Source: Aquibacillus rhizosphaerae (lineage in GTDB: Bacteria > Bacillota > Bacilli > Bacillales > Amphibacillaceae). From it: 50,941 nucleotides of DNA. The first letter of the stretch is position 1, and each line of letters starts with the position of its first letter. Location of the stretch: positions 1-50,941 of the forward strand of contig NZ_JASTZU010000053.1 of NCBI RefSeq assembly GCF_030282825.1, read 5' to 3'. A program made the position numbers and the translations under genes. The notes below the pieces were generated by a model. It was not told where the DNA came from, ran no database searches, and saw nothing but the letters and a program-made list of their open reading frames with translations. Of this stretch, positions 16,443 through 23,498 are shown one piece after another.

Positions 16443-18230
16443 ATGTTTAAAAAAATAAATCAGCTTTCATTAAGAAGTAGACTAACCATTGCCGTTGTAT
16501 TATGCATCCTACTACCTTGGTTGAGCACGTATTTTGTTTCTCAGTATGTCACAAAGGACGTATTAGAAGAAAGAGCAGTAAAGCAATCTACTGACACCTT
16601 AAATATGATTGAAATGGGCGTTAACAATTTATTTGATGATATTATGTACACGTCTAATTACATTCAATTTGATACCAGTTTTAATCGCTTGCTTAAAACA
16701 CAGCAAACAATTATGTCTGATCCCGAAAACTTAGAGCAGCAATCTGCTTTAAGTTATCTACGTATTTCGGAGGCTTTAGATGGGATAACAGAATTATTAT
16801 CTCCTACTTATATTACACTTTTTTTAAATGATGATTTTTATTATACAAACTACTCTATATCTAAACATCATCCATCTGCCTTTAAACAGGAGCCTTGGTT
16901 TCAAGAACTCGATCAGTTAAACTTTTATCAAACAAAGTGGATTGGTGCCCACCCTACGTATATTAATTCAGATGAAGAAACAACTTCACACCTAATCAGT
17001 GTTGCTAGAACGATCAAACAAGGGAGTCAAATTCTAGCTTATTTAGTTATAAGTATGGAAGAAAAGGAAGTAGCTTCTTTTTTAAGTAACTTCCAAAATA
17101 ATAGCAACAATAAATATTATCTAACAAGTCAATATGGGGAAATCTATTCTAGTGTTAACGAAGAGGACATTGGTACGACACTTCCTTATGACGTAATGAA
17201 TCGGTCTTATTCCATAGTAGAATTTGAATCAGAAGACCATCTTTTGGTTTCAGTTCCTGTTTCCTATTCTGGATGGAGACTAATTAGTTTGGTACCTTAC
17301 GAAGATACAATCGGATCTATCAACACAGTTACGCGAACTACGATTATTATTCAGGGTGCCTTTCTACTATTGTTTTTAGCTGGATTAATTATATTGGTAA
17401 GAGAAACGACGAAACCATTAACCAGGTTAAACTTAATTACGAAATCGGTGAAAAGAGGTAATTTAAAGGTTCGTGCAAACATTGAGGGAAAGAACGATGT
17501 AGCCATATTAGGTCAATCCTTTGATCATATGCTCGATACGATTGAAGAGATGGTCGTGCAAGTACAATTACAGGAAGAAAAGAAGCGAATAGCTGAGTTA
17601 GATATGCTTCAAGCACAAATTAATCCACATTTTCTATTTAATGTATTAAATGCTATACGGTTAAAAATTCGAATGAATGGTGATAAAGATAGTGCGGAAC
17701 TCATTTATGCGTTATCAGCGTTATTAAGGATGACGGTTAATAGAAATAATGCTTTTGTAACACTAAATGAAGAGATAACAGTAGTAAAGCATTACATGCA
17801 GTTGATGAATTTTAGGCATCACCATACGATTTCGTTAAATATTGATGTAGATGATGCTATAGGAGATTTAGAAGTTCCGAGATTTTTCTTACAACCACTG
17901 ATTGAAAATGCTATTATTCACGGATATAAACATACAGAAGGTGTTATAACCATTAAAGCGGCATATAATGATCAAGCCATGCTGGTGTTAGAAATTATAG
18001 ATGATGGCATTGGAATGGATAAGGAAAAGGTAGAACAATTAAAAGGAAAAGTTTTTCAAGATGGGAACAAGGATCCAATAGATACAAAAGGATCTTTTAA
18101 TGGAATTGGTGTACAAAATGTTTATCAGCGATTAAGAATTATTTATGGAGAAGATTTTGATCTAACTATAGTAAGCAAAAAAGACAAAGGTACAAAGTTC
18201 ACATTCTATATACCCTTAAATGAGGAGTGA
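16443..18230 (+). CDS. YesM-like sensor histidine kinase
   Basis: 595 residues. TM1 (about 14-34) leads into a roughly 250-residue extracellular Cache-like sensor, then TM2 (TIIIQGAFLLLFLAGLIILV, about 300) and a HAMP domain. The His_kinase domain follows with phospho-acceptor His396 in AQINPHFLFNVLNAIR. The HATPase_c domain carries the N-box LIENAIIHG and the G-box DDGIGMD. This is the family that senses extracellular sugars or the loaded binding protein. The ATG at 16443 follows GAGGTG by 7 bases. Its stop is 7 bp before the regulator's ATG. Confidence 0.92.
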   Translation: MFKKINQLSLRSRLTIAVVLCILLPWLSTYFVSQYVTKDVLEERAVKQSTDTLNMIEMGVNNLFDDIMYTSNYIQFDTSFNRLLKTQQTIMSDPENLEQQSALSYLRISEALDGITELLSPTYITLFLNDDFYYTNYSISKHHPSAFKQEPWFQELDQLNFYQTKWIGAHPTYINSDEETTSHLISVARTIKQGSQILAYLVISMEEKEVASFLSNFQNNSNNKYYLTSQYGEIYSSVNEEDIGTTLPYDVMNRSYSIVEFESEDHLLVSVPVSYSGWRLISLVPYEDTIGSINTVTRTTIIIQGAFLLLFLAGLIILVRETTKPLTRLNLITKSVKRGNLKVRANIEGKNDVAILGQSFDHMLDTIEEMVVQVQLQEEKKRIAELDMLQAQINPHFLFNVLNAIRLKIRMNGDKDSAELIYALSALLRMTVNRNNAFVTLNEEITVVKHYMQLMNFRHHHTISLNIDVDDAIGDLEVPRFFLQPLIENAIIHGYKHTEGVITIKAAYNDQAMLVLEIIDDGIGMDKEKVEQLKGKVFQDGNKDPIDTKGSFNGIGVQNVYQRLRIIYGEDFDLTIVSKKDKGTKFTFYIPLNEE

Positions 18231-18237
18231 AGTAGCC

Positions 18238-19854
18238 ATGTATCAAGTAGTTTTGGTTGATGATGACGTAATGGTGTTGGAATTTATGACCAAAATGATC
18301 CCATGGCAGGATCATGGTTTTGAAATAATTGCAAGTTTTCATGATAGTTTAGAAGCACTGCAATATATGAAAACAAATGATTTCGATGTTCTTATTACCG
18401 ATATAGGAATGCCTCATTTAAATGGAATCGATTTGCTCGGTATATTAAGGGCGGAGAATATCAAATCTATAAATATAATCTTATCTTGTCATGATGAATT
18501 TCATTTTGCTCAACAAGCATTAAAGTTGGATGCATATGATTATATATTAAAAGAATCGATGGAAGAACCCGTAATCACTGACTTACTAACTAGATTAATA
18601 GAAAGAATGGATGAAGAATTAAAAGAAAAGACCAACAATAAGAAAATTGGACGATTCTTAAATAAAAACAACAGAGAATTAAAATCGAAATTTATTGAAA
18701 AAGTAGTAGATGGTAATGTATCCCAAAATGAAGTGTGGTGGGAGGAACAAGAAGAACTGCTTGGGATGAACTTCCATGATGAAAAATTCACACCAGTTTT
18801 ATGTTATATCGATTATTATCAAGACGTGGTTGAGAAATATAAAAGTGATACAATACTACAATTCAGTATCAACAATATTATTGAAGAAGAGTTAAAAAAT
18901 TATCAACAGGATATTCAAATATTTTATTTGCAAGGTAAATTTTTTGTACTATTTAAAAAAGAGAGTAATTCGAGTCAACTAGAAAATCAACTCATAGATA
19001 AAGCGATTAGAAATATGCAAGAAAAACTGGAAACCTATTTAAAGATTACAACAACCATCGTAATTGGAAATAAATATCAGGATAAACAAGGTTTAATCAC
19101 TTCCATGCAAGAATTACTTGATAATAACAAAAGCCGATTTTATTATCCGCACAATAGTCTTCAAGCGTTGCACATTATCACTTTTAATGAAAAAACTATT
19201 TTTCATGAATACCAAGAGGTAATGCAAAAAGTTAAAACCCTTATCCTTGAAAGAGATGATTCTAATGTATTTGCATTTATAGAAGAGTATATTTCAGTCA
19301 TAAGAAATGGAAAATTTCATCCGAATATGGTGTTGGATTTTGCTGTGAAATTAGTGTTAGATATCAAATTATCGTTAAACACCCTAATGCGATTTAAAGA
19401 TGATAAATTACTACAAATGACGAACAAAATCATGAATGTTGACACAATTACACACTTAGAAATAACTTTAATAGAGATCTTCACTTTGTTTTTAAAGCAT
19501 GTGCACGAGTTTAATCAACTACCTAGACATGAAGAAGTCCTAAAAGCACAGATATATGTTAGACAGCATATCAATCAGAAAATGTCATTAAAAGATGTTG
19601 CAGCATACTTACACTTAAATGCAAGTTACTTCAGTCGGTTATTTAAACAAGAAACGGGAGAGAATTTCATTGAGTATGTAACCAGAATAAAAATGGAACA
19701 AGCAACAGGTATGATTGAAAATACAAAGAAATCCATTGATCAAATTGCAAATGAACTAGGATTTGAGAGTAAAAGTTATTTTTTAAAGACCTTCAAAAAA
19801 CAAACAGGAATGTCTCCTCGACATTATAAATATAAATTAGCTTCACATTCATAA
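18238..19854 (+). CDS. YesN-like response regulator with AraC-type DNA-binding domain
   Basis: 538 residues. The N-terminal receiver domain has the acidic pair DDD at 8-10, the phosphorylation site Asp55 (LITDIGMP), and the switch lysine in YDYILKES. A long coiled/alpha middle segment leads to a C-terminal double helix-turn-helix (DVAAYLHLNASYFSRLFKQE, then IANELGFESKSYFLKTFKKQTGMSPRHY). Phosphorylated by the adjacent kinase, it should activate the ABC operon. The start at 18238 has GGAG about 10 bases upstream. A MITE copy follows 25 bp after the stop. Confidence 0.92.
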   Translation: MYQVVLVDDDVMVLEFMTKMIPWQDHGFEIIASFHDSLEALQYMKTNDFDVLITDIGMPHLNGIDLLGILRAENIKSINIILSCHDEFHFAQQALKLDAYDYILKESMEEPVITDLLTRLIERMDEELKEKTNNKKIGRFLNKNNRELKSKFIEKVVDGNVSQNEVWWEEQEELLGMNFHDEKFTPVLCYIDYYQDVVEKYKSDTILQFSINNIIEEELKNYQQDIQIFYLQGKFFVLFKKESNSSQLENQLIDKAIRNMQEKLETYLKITTTIVIGNKYQDKQGLITSMQELLDNNKSRFYYPHNSLQALHIITFNEKTIFHEYQEVMQKVKTLILERDDSNVFAFIEEYISVIRNGKFHPNMVLDFAVKLVLDIKLSLNTLMRFKDDKLLQMTNKIMNVDTITHLEITLIEIFTLFLKHVHEFNQLPRHEEVLKAQIYVRQHINQKMSLKDVAAYLHLNASYFSRLFKQETGENFIEYVTRIKMEQATGMIENTKKSIDQIANELGFESKSYFLKTFKKQTGMSPRHYKYKLASHS

Positions 19855-19879
19855 AAAGGGAATATTATTTAGTTCGTTT

Positions 19880-19995
19880 AATCAATTTCATAATACCCAT
19901 TTCAGCGCCATCCATAACAATATGTAGTTGGATAAAAACATTTCCAAACTAGATATCATTATAGATGGCTGTTTAAGGTAATTATGAAATTGATT
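19880..19995. mobile_element. 116-bp MITE-like element, copy 2
   Basis: Same length and orientation as 12168-12283, with the same terminal inverted repeats (AATCAATTTCATAATACC and its complement-like end GGTAATTATGAAATTGATT). Non-coding. With copy 1 it brackets the YesL-ABC-YesMN module. Confidence 0.75.
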
Positions 19996-20035
19996 CTGTG
20001 TAACAAATAAAAAATGAATAGTAGAAGCGGGATCA

Positions 20036-20311
20036 TATTGGTTCTCTAGTGGAAAATAATAATCGGTTTAACGCTGAAGCTGTCTTTATTTCTGGCACTT
20101 CTGCGGGTGGACAAGTCGCGAATGTGGTTGGACTAGGTTTAGTAGGGTGGGAATATGGAGATATACTGAATCCTGACTTAAAAGTGAAAGGGATTATTCC
20201 GGTTTTTTCTACTAATGGGGCGTCCAATGTCGGTATTGACAGAGGATAGCCCTCCATCATTAATTTTTCAAGATACTGCAGATGGTGTTGTAGATGCTTC
20301 TATCTCAGAAT
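20036..20311 (+). pseudogene. Fragment of an alpha/beta hydrolase paralogue
   Basis: A stretch matching codons of the intact hydrolase at 25300-26997 around its nucleophile elbow: ENNNRFNAEAVFISGTSAGGQ here versus ENNDQFNADLNAVFISGASAGGQ there. The match continues through LNPDLKVKGIIP to a deletion of about 45 bp after GID. It then resumes out of frame (PPSLIFQ/DGVVDASIS region) before breaking off near 20311. There is no start or C-terminus. It is a non-functional remnant of a duplicated gene. Confidence 0.8.
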
Positions 20312-20328
20312 TACACAGTGGATGAAAA

Positions 20329-20380
20329 TAGAATCCATTGGGTGTAATTGCTCTTCATTTGAAGACAACCATACGCAAAC
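20329..20380 (+). pseudogene. Fragment of a second pRiA4b ORF-3-like gene
   Basis: Translates NPLGVIALHLKTTIRKPQT, matching DPFGAIARHLNTTIRKPQT of the intact gene at 5451-6146. It is joined on the left to the hydrolase fragment. On the right it runs straight into the tandem heptamers, which begin within the RKPQT codons. Confidence 0.8.
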
Positions 20381-20443
20381 CGCAAACCGCAAACCGCAAA
20401 CCGCAAACCGCAAACCGCAAACCGCAAACCGCAAACCGCAAAC
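20374..20443. repeat. Ten perfect copies of a 7-bp tandem repeat
   Basis: CGCAAAC repeated 10 times without a mismatch. It grew from the Arg-Lys-Pro-Gln-Thr codons of the gene fragment, which suggests slipped-strand expansion in decayed DNA. Confidence 0.9.
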
Positions 20444-20479
20444 ATAGAAAACATAGAAAACATAGAAAACATAAAAAAC
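20444..20479. repeat. Four copies of a 9-bp tandem repeat
   Basis: Three copies of ATAGAAAAC and one ATAAAAAAC directly follow the heptamer array. Both arrays lie downstream of the minus-strand 'cytosolic protein' gene. Confidence 0.85.
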
Positions 20480-20514
20480 ATAAGGGATCAATTTAAATCC
20501 CTTATATAGAAAAA

Positions 20515-20820
20515 TTAATAATCAGTTGGAGCATCATCGTATGGTTTTTCTGTTTCTTTGCCGTCTTCATCATGGGTTTGGTGCGCACCGGGAAATTTTC
20601 GTGGTACATCTTCGTGGAAGTTACGACCTTCATAAACAAAATTACTATAAAATTGCTGGTCTTCCTTCCAAGGGGTTTCTTTATTTTGCACAGGATCTTC
20701 TTTGCCAGTTGACGAACCATAAGGACCCTCAGGATACTCCTCTGCTGTTAAAAAGTTTCGTTGCGTTTCTGTATTAGAAAAATCCGTGTAATCTTGATTA
20801 TCCTTTTTATTGCTGCTCAT
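20515..20820 (-). CDS. Small hydrophilic 'cytosolic protein'
   Basis: 101 residues, very polar, no membrane segment. It contains TETQRNFLTAEEYPEGPYGSS, KETPWKEDQQFYSNFVYEGR and a C-terminal PGAHQTHDED stretch. This matches my memory of short conserved Bacillaceae proteins labelled only 'cytosolic protein'; no function is known. GAGGTG before the ATG supports the start at 20820. A truncated, frameshifted copy is at 6191-6312. The 3' end reaches the tandem repeats. Confidence 0.75.
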   Translation of the reverse strand: MSSNKKDNQDYTDFSNTETQRNFLTAEEYPEGPYGSSTGKEDPVQNKETPWKEDQQFYSNFVYEGRNFHEDVPRKFPGAHQTHDEDGKETEKPYDDAPTDY

Positions 20821-20920
20821 ATTATCACCTCACACTCCTAGTTTGAACAGTTATTATAGAATCTATGTTGGGAATTATAAGCAAGGATGTACATAATTAC
20901 TAAGCACCTGGAAAAGTACA

Positions 20921-20945
20921 AAGGGACAAGGTGATTCTGTCCCTT
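20921..20945 (-). terminator. Hairpin after the AhpD-like gene
   Basis: AAGGGACA ... TGTCCCTT stem just beyond the minus-strand gene's stop; T-tail weak. Confidence 0.4.
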
Positions 20946-20950
20946 ACGTA

Positions 20951-21328
20951 TTAATGTTTCACTTCTGAATAATAATCAAATGTATCCATGGCTAAGGTAA
21001 CCCCTTGTGAAAAAGCGGCACCTCCACCTAAGGCAGCGCTAATCGCAACAGTTTCCATAATTTCATCCTCTGTAGCGCCGTGTTCAACAGCCCCTTTTGT
21101 ATGATACATGATACAGTATTCATCTTGTGCATAAATGCCAATACCTAGAGCCATTAATTGTTTTTCTTTTTTAGCTATAGAACCTTCTTGGAAACAGGCC
21201 TCGGTAAAGTCAAAATAACCTTGTGTCATTTTAGGAAGACGGTCTCTAAAGCGCGAACTACCTTCTTTATAATCTAAAATAGACGCATCAAAAAAATTGT
21301 CTAATTCTTCTTCTGGATTCATGTCCAT
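20951..21328 (-). CDS. Carboxymuconolactone decarboxylase (AhpD-like) family protein
   Basis: 125 residues, all-alpha CMD fold: KEKQLMALGIGIYAQDEYCIMYHTKGAVEHGATEDEIMETVAISAALGGGAAF follows the family pattern. In AhpD-type members the motif is CxxCxxxH, with two redox cysteines. Here it reads DEYCIMYH, so the first cysteine is aspartate and only the second cysteine and the histidine remain. A thiol-disulfide peroxidase cycle is therefore doubtful, and the role is probably different. GAGGTG lies about 7 bases before the ATG. Monocistronic, divergent from the formate/nitrite channel gene. Confidence 0.85.
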   Translation of the reverse strand: MDMNPEEELDNFFDASILDYKEGSSRFRDRLPKMTQGYFDFTEACFQEGSIAKKEKQLMALGIGIYAQDEYCIMYHTKGAVEHGATEDEIMETVAISAALGGGAAFSQGVTLAMDTFDYYSEVKH

Positions 21329-21514
21329 TTTCTTTCACCTCATTAAATTAAGTAATATACCTATCTTCTATTATTTAGGATAAATTATACATCAAAAAAA
21401 TTGGAGATATTTATATCGAGTGATAACGATGATTAGTTACTTGACGGACTCTTGTTGGTCATTTTTTTACACTTTTATGACAGTATGTGAAAATATAAAC
21501 ATAATATTCATTAT

Positions 21515-21557
21515 TGTGATATTATTCACATGTCATTTTCGAAATAAGTAATATTAT
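21515..21557 (+). promoter_or_regulatory. FNR-type site and -10 box of the formate/nitrite channel gene
   Basis: TGTGATATTATTCACA (21515-21530) is a perfect TGTGA-N6-TCACA FNR/CRP-type palindrome. A -10 box TATTAT at 21552-21557 puts the start of transcription near 21564. The palindrome centre is then at about -41.5, the standard activating position. A further half-site (TGTGAAAATAT) is at 21486. Confidence 0.7.
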
Positions 21558-21580
21558 ATCTAAAAAGGGGGATAATAGTT

Positions 21581-22426
21581 ATGTCATATGTTAAACCAGA
21601 ACAAGTGGTCGAGAGTATGATTCAAGCTGGTGCCACCAAAGCAACTATGTCGATAAAAGATATGTTAATCCGTGGTATTCTTGCTGGTGGTTTACTTGGA
21701 GTTGCAACAACACTTGCATTTACAGCCGAAATCCAATCAGGAATGGGTATCCTTGGTGCGATTCTTTTTCCTGTTGGATTTGTGATCGTCATTTTACTCG
21801 GACTTGAACTAGTTACGGGGAATTTTGCACTAATTCCGGTTGCAGTGATGAATCAAAAAGCAACGGTTAAGGGCATGTTGTCTAATTGGTTTTGGGTTAT
21901 CATCGGTCACTTAATTGGAGGGGCACTGTATGCTTTTCTGTATATGATTGCCATTACTAGCTTAGGGCATGTTACAGATAATGTAGTAGCAGCAAAAGTG
22001 ATTGCTGTTGCCGAAGCAAAAACCTTAGGATATAAAAGCCTCGGCTTTGACGGGCAAATTGTTTTATTCGTGAAAGCTATGTTATGTAATTGGATGGTAA
22101 CGCTAGGAGCAGTGATGGCCATGACATCTAAATCAACAGGTGGAAAAATAGTAGCCATGTGGTTACCCATTTTTATGTTTTTCGCACAAGGTTTTGAACA
22201 CGCCGTAGTAAATATGTTCGTCATTCCAGCAGGTATGATGTTAGGTGCCGATGTTAGTTTTGCTGACTGGTGGTTATGGAATCAAATCACAGTTACGATA
22301 GGTAATGTCGTAAGTGGTGTGATCTTTACTGGGGTAGCTCTTTACGTTACATACAATAAGACGAACCCGAAAATAAAATTAGAAATAGCTGAAACAGTCG
22401 TTACTAAAAAACAAACAGCAAGGTAG
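21581..22426 (+). CDS. Formate/nitrite transporter family protein
   Basis: 281 residues, six transmembrane helices of the FocA/NirC (FNT) channel fold. Characteristic segments are LGLELVTGNFALIPVAVM (first re-entrant region), VKAMLCNWMVTLGAVMAM (second), and FEHAVVNMFVIPAGMMLG with the pore histidine, followed by NQITVTIGNVVSG. It would move formate or nitrite across the membrane as a pentamer. The FNR-type promoter points to anaerobic expression, for example with nitrate respiration or pyruvate-formate lyase. No metabolic partner gene is adjacent. Strong AAAGGGGG site before the ATG. The stop codon is fused to a palindromic repeat acting as terminator. Confidence 0.92.
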   Translation: MSYVKPEQVVESMIQAGATKATMSIKDMLIRGILAGGLLGVATTLAFTAEIQSGMGILGAILFPVGFVIVILLGLELVTGNFALIPVAVMNQKATVKGMLSNWFWVIIGHLIGGALYAFLYMIAITSLGHVTDNVVAAKVIAVAEAKTLGYKSLGFDGQIVLFVKAMLCNWMVTLGAVMAMTSKSTGGKIVAMWLPIFMFFAQGFEHAVVNMFVIPAGMMLGADVSFADWWLWNQITVTIGNVVSGVIFTGVALYVTYNKTNPKIKLEIAETVVTKKQTAR

Positions 22427-22451
22427 GAAGCAGGGGACAGTTCCTGCTTCC
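22426..22451. repeat. Palindromic repeat acting as terminator
   Basis: GGAAGCAGG-GGACAGTT-CCTGCTTCC then seven T residues; the first base is the last base of the channel gene's TAG stop. A textbook terminator made from the dispersed repeat. Confidence 0.85.
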
Positions 22452-22881
22452 TTTTTTTGTGAAGTTTGAATTTTTTGCTAGATAAATTATAAATACTTAT
22501 CCGAATTCAGAAAAAGTGTTATATGACATTATATGTGTTAATTGACAAGTGCCTACCTTCTTAAAGAACTCTGATTTCGGTTTACTCCACGTTAACAAAC
22601 CACTATTTTATAATTTAACTGTCCCAATGTTTTCTTTAAATCGAAATGAAATTTAACATGCCTAATTTGTTTAATATTACATCTAATAATTCTTTTAAAT
22701 ATGCTAAGTAGCATATTACCGAAAATAAATTATTGTAAAGACAAAGAGGCTTGAATGTTGAAAAAATAAAGAATAATTGAAAAAGAGAAAACGTGTTACG
22801 CAAAGTAAATGAAGGCTTTCGAAACATTAAGCTTTAAGAATTTCACTGTGTTACATCGAATCTGTTAGTTAGGGTTAAATA
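22452..22881. other. AT-rich intergenic region
   Basis: No gene recognised; short frames only. It separates the channel gene from the ECF sigma unit. Confidence 0.4.
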
Positions 22882-22908
22882 GGAAGCAGAGAACCGTCCC
22901 CTGCTTCC
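22882..22908. repeat. Intact copy of the dispersed palindromic repeat
   Basis: GGAAGCAG at the left and CTGCTTCC at the right with AGAACCGTCC in the middle. This is the uninterrupted form of the site in which the IS element sits at the window ends. Confidence 0.85.
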
Positions 22909-22924
22909 GTCCCCAGAATAAAAT

Positions 22925-22953
22925 TGGAACGAATCTATATTTCTCCCCGTCTA
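22925..22953 (+). promoter_or_regulatory. ECF-type promoter, probably autoregulated
   Basis: TGGAAC (22925-22930), 17 bases, CGTCTA (22948-22953) resembles ECF sigma promoters (GAAC/CGTC class). It lies 20 bp before the sigma gene, as in self-activating ECF operons. Confidence 0.6.
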
Positions 22954-22973
22954 GTAGGGGAGAGGAGGGTAAC

Positions 22974-23498
22974 ATGTATAGTAAAAGTGATGTTAAAAAA
23001 GCGATAAAGGGGAATAAAAAAGCATTTGAAAAAATAATCGAGTTTGAAAAAGACAGACTGTATCGCATTGCTTACTTGTACGTAAAAAATGAGAATGATG
23101 CGGTTGAAATTGTGCAACAGACTGCTTATAAAGCTTTCATTTCGATTGATAAGTTAAAAAAGCCAGAACAGAGCTCTGCATGGCTTAAGAGAATTGCAAT
23201 TAATAATTCGATTGATTTTCTTAGACAACAAAAAAAGGTTACACCCTTTATAAAAGAAACGTTGGAAGCTATCCCTGCTAAAGAAATAAATATTGACGAT
23301 AAAATGGATTTATATCAGTTGATTGATCAATTAGATGAGAGACAAAAAACAATAATTATACTGAAGTATTATGAAGATTTACCTAATCATGAAATTGCTA
23401 AAATTATCGGTTGCCCAGAAGGAACAGTAAAGTCCAGTTTACATCGAACGTTACTAATGTTGCGAAGAAAAATGGAAGGAGGCTGTATCAATGAATGA
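22974..23498 (+). CDS. ECF-type RNA polymerase sigma factor
   Basis: 174 residues. Region 2 (KAFEKIIEFEKDRLYRIAYLYVKNENDAVEIVQQTAYKAF, with -10 recognition around SSAWLKRIAINNSIDFLR) and region 4 (YYEDLPNHEIAKIIGCPEGTVKSSLHRTLLMLRRKM, the -35-binding helix-turn-helix) are joined by a short linker without region 3, so it is group 4. It is probably kept inactive at the membrane by the next gene, which it overlaps by 8 bp. The upstream GAAC/CGTC promoter suggests it transcribes its own operon. Signal unknown, likely envelope stress. Confidence 0.92.
   Translation: MYSKSDVKKAIKGNKKAFEKIIEFEKDRLYRIAYLYVKNENDAVEIVQQTAYKAFISIDKLKKPEQSSAWLKRIAINNSIDFLRQQKKVTPFIKETLEAIPAKEINIDDKMDLYQLIDQLDERQKTIIILKYYEDLPNHEIAKIIGCPEGTVKSSLHRTLLMLRRKMEGGCINE

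Noticed and set aside
20374-20479. CRISPR-like array
   Set aside because: Units of 7 and 9 bp with no spacers; simple tandem repeats from slippage.
20300-20491. Minus-strand frame with repeated CGLRFAV and YVF units
   Set aside because: Entirely produced by the 7-bp and 9-bp tandem repeats; not a repeat protein.
22944-22964. CTCCCC...GGGGAG hairpin as an RNA regulator of the sigma gene
   Set aside because: It overlaps the predicted ECF -10 box and start point, so most of it would not be transcribed.
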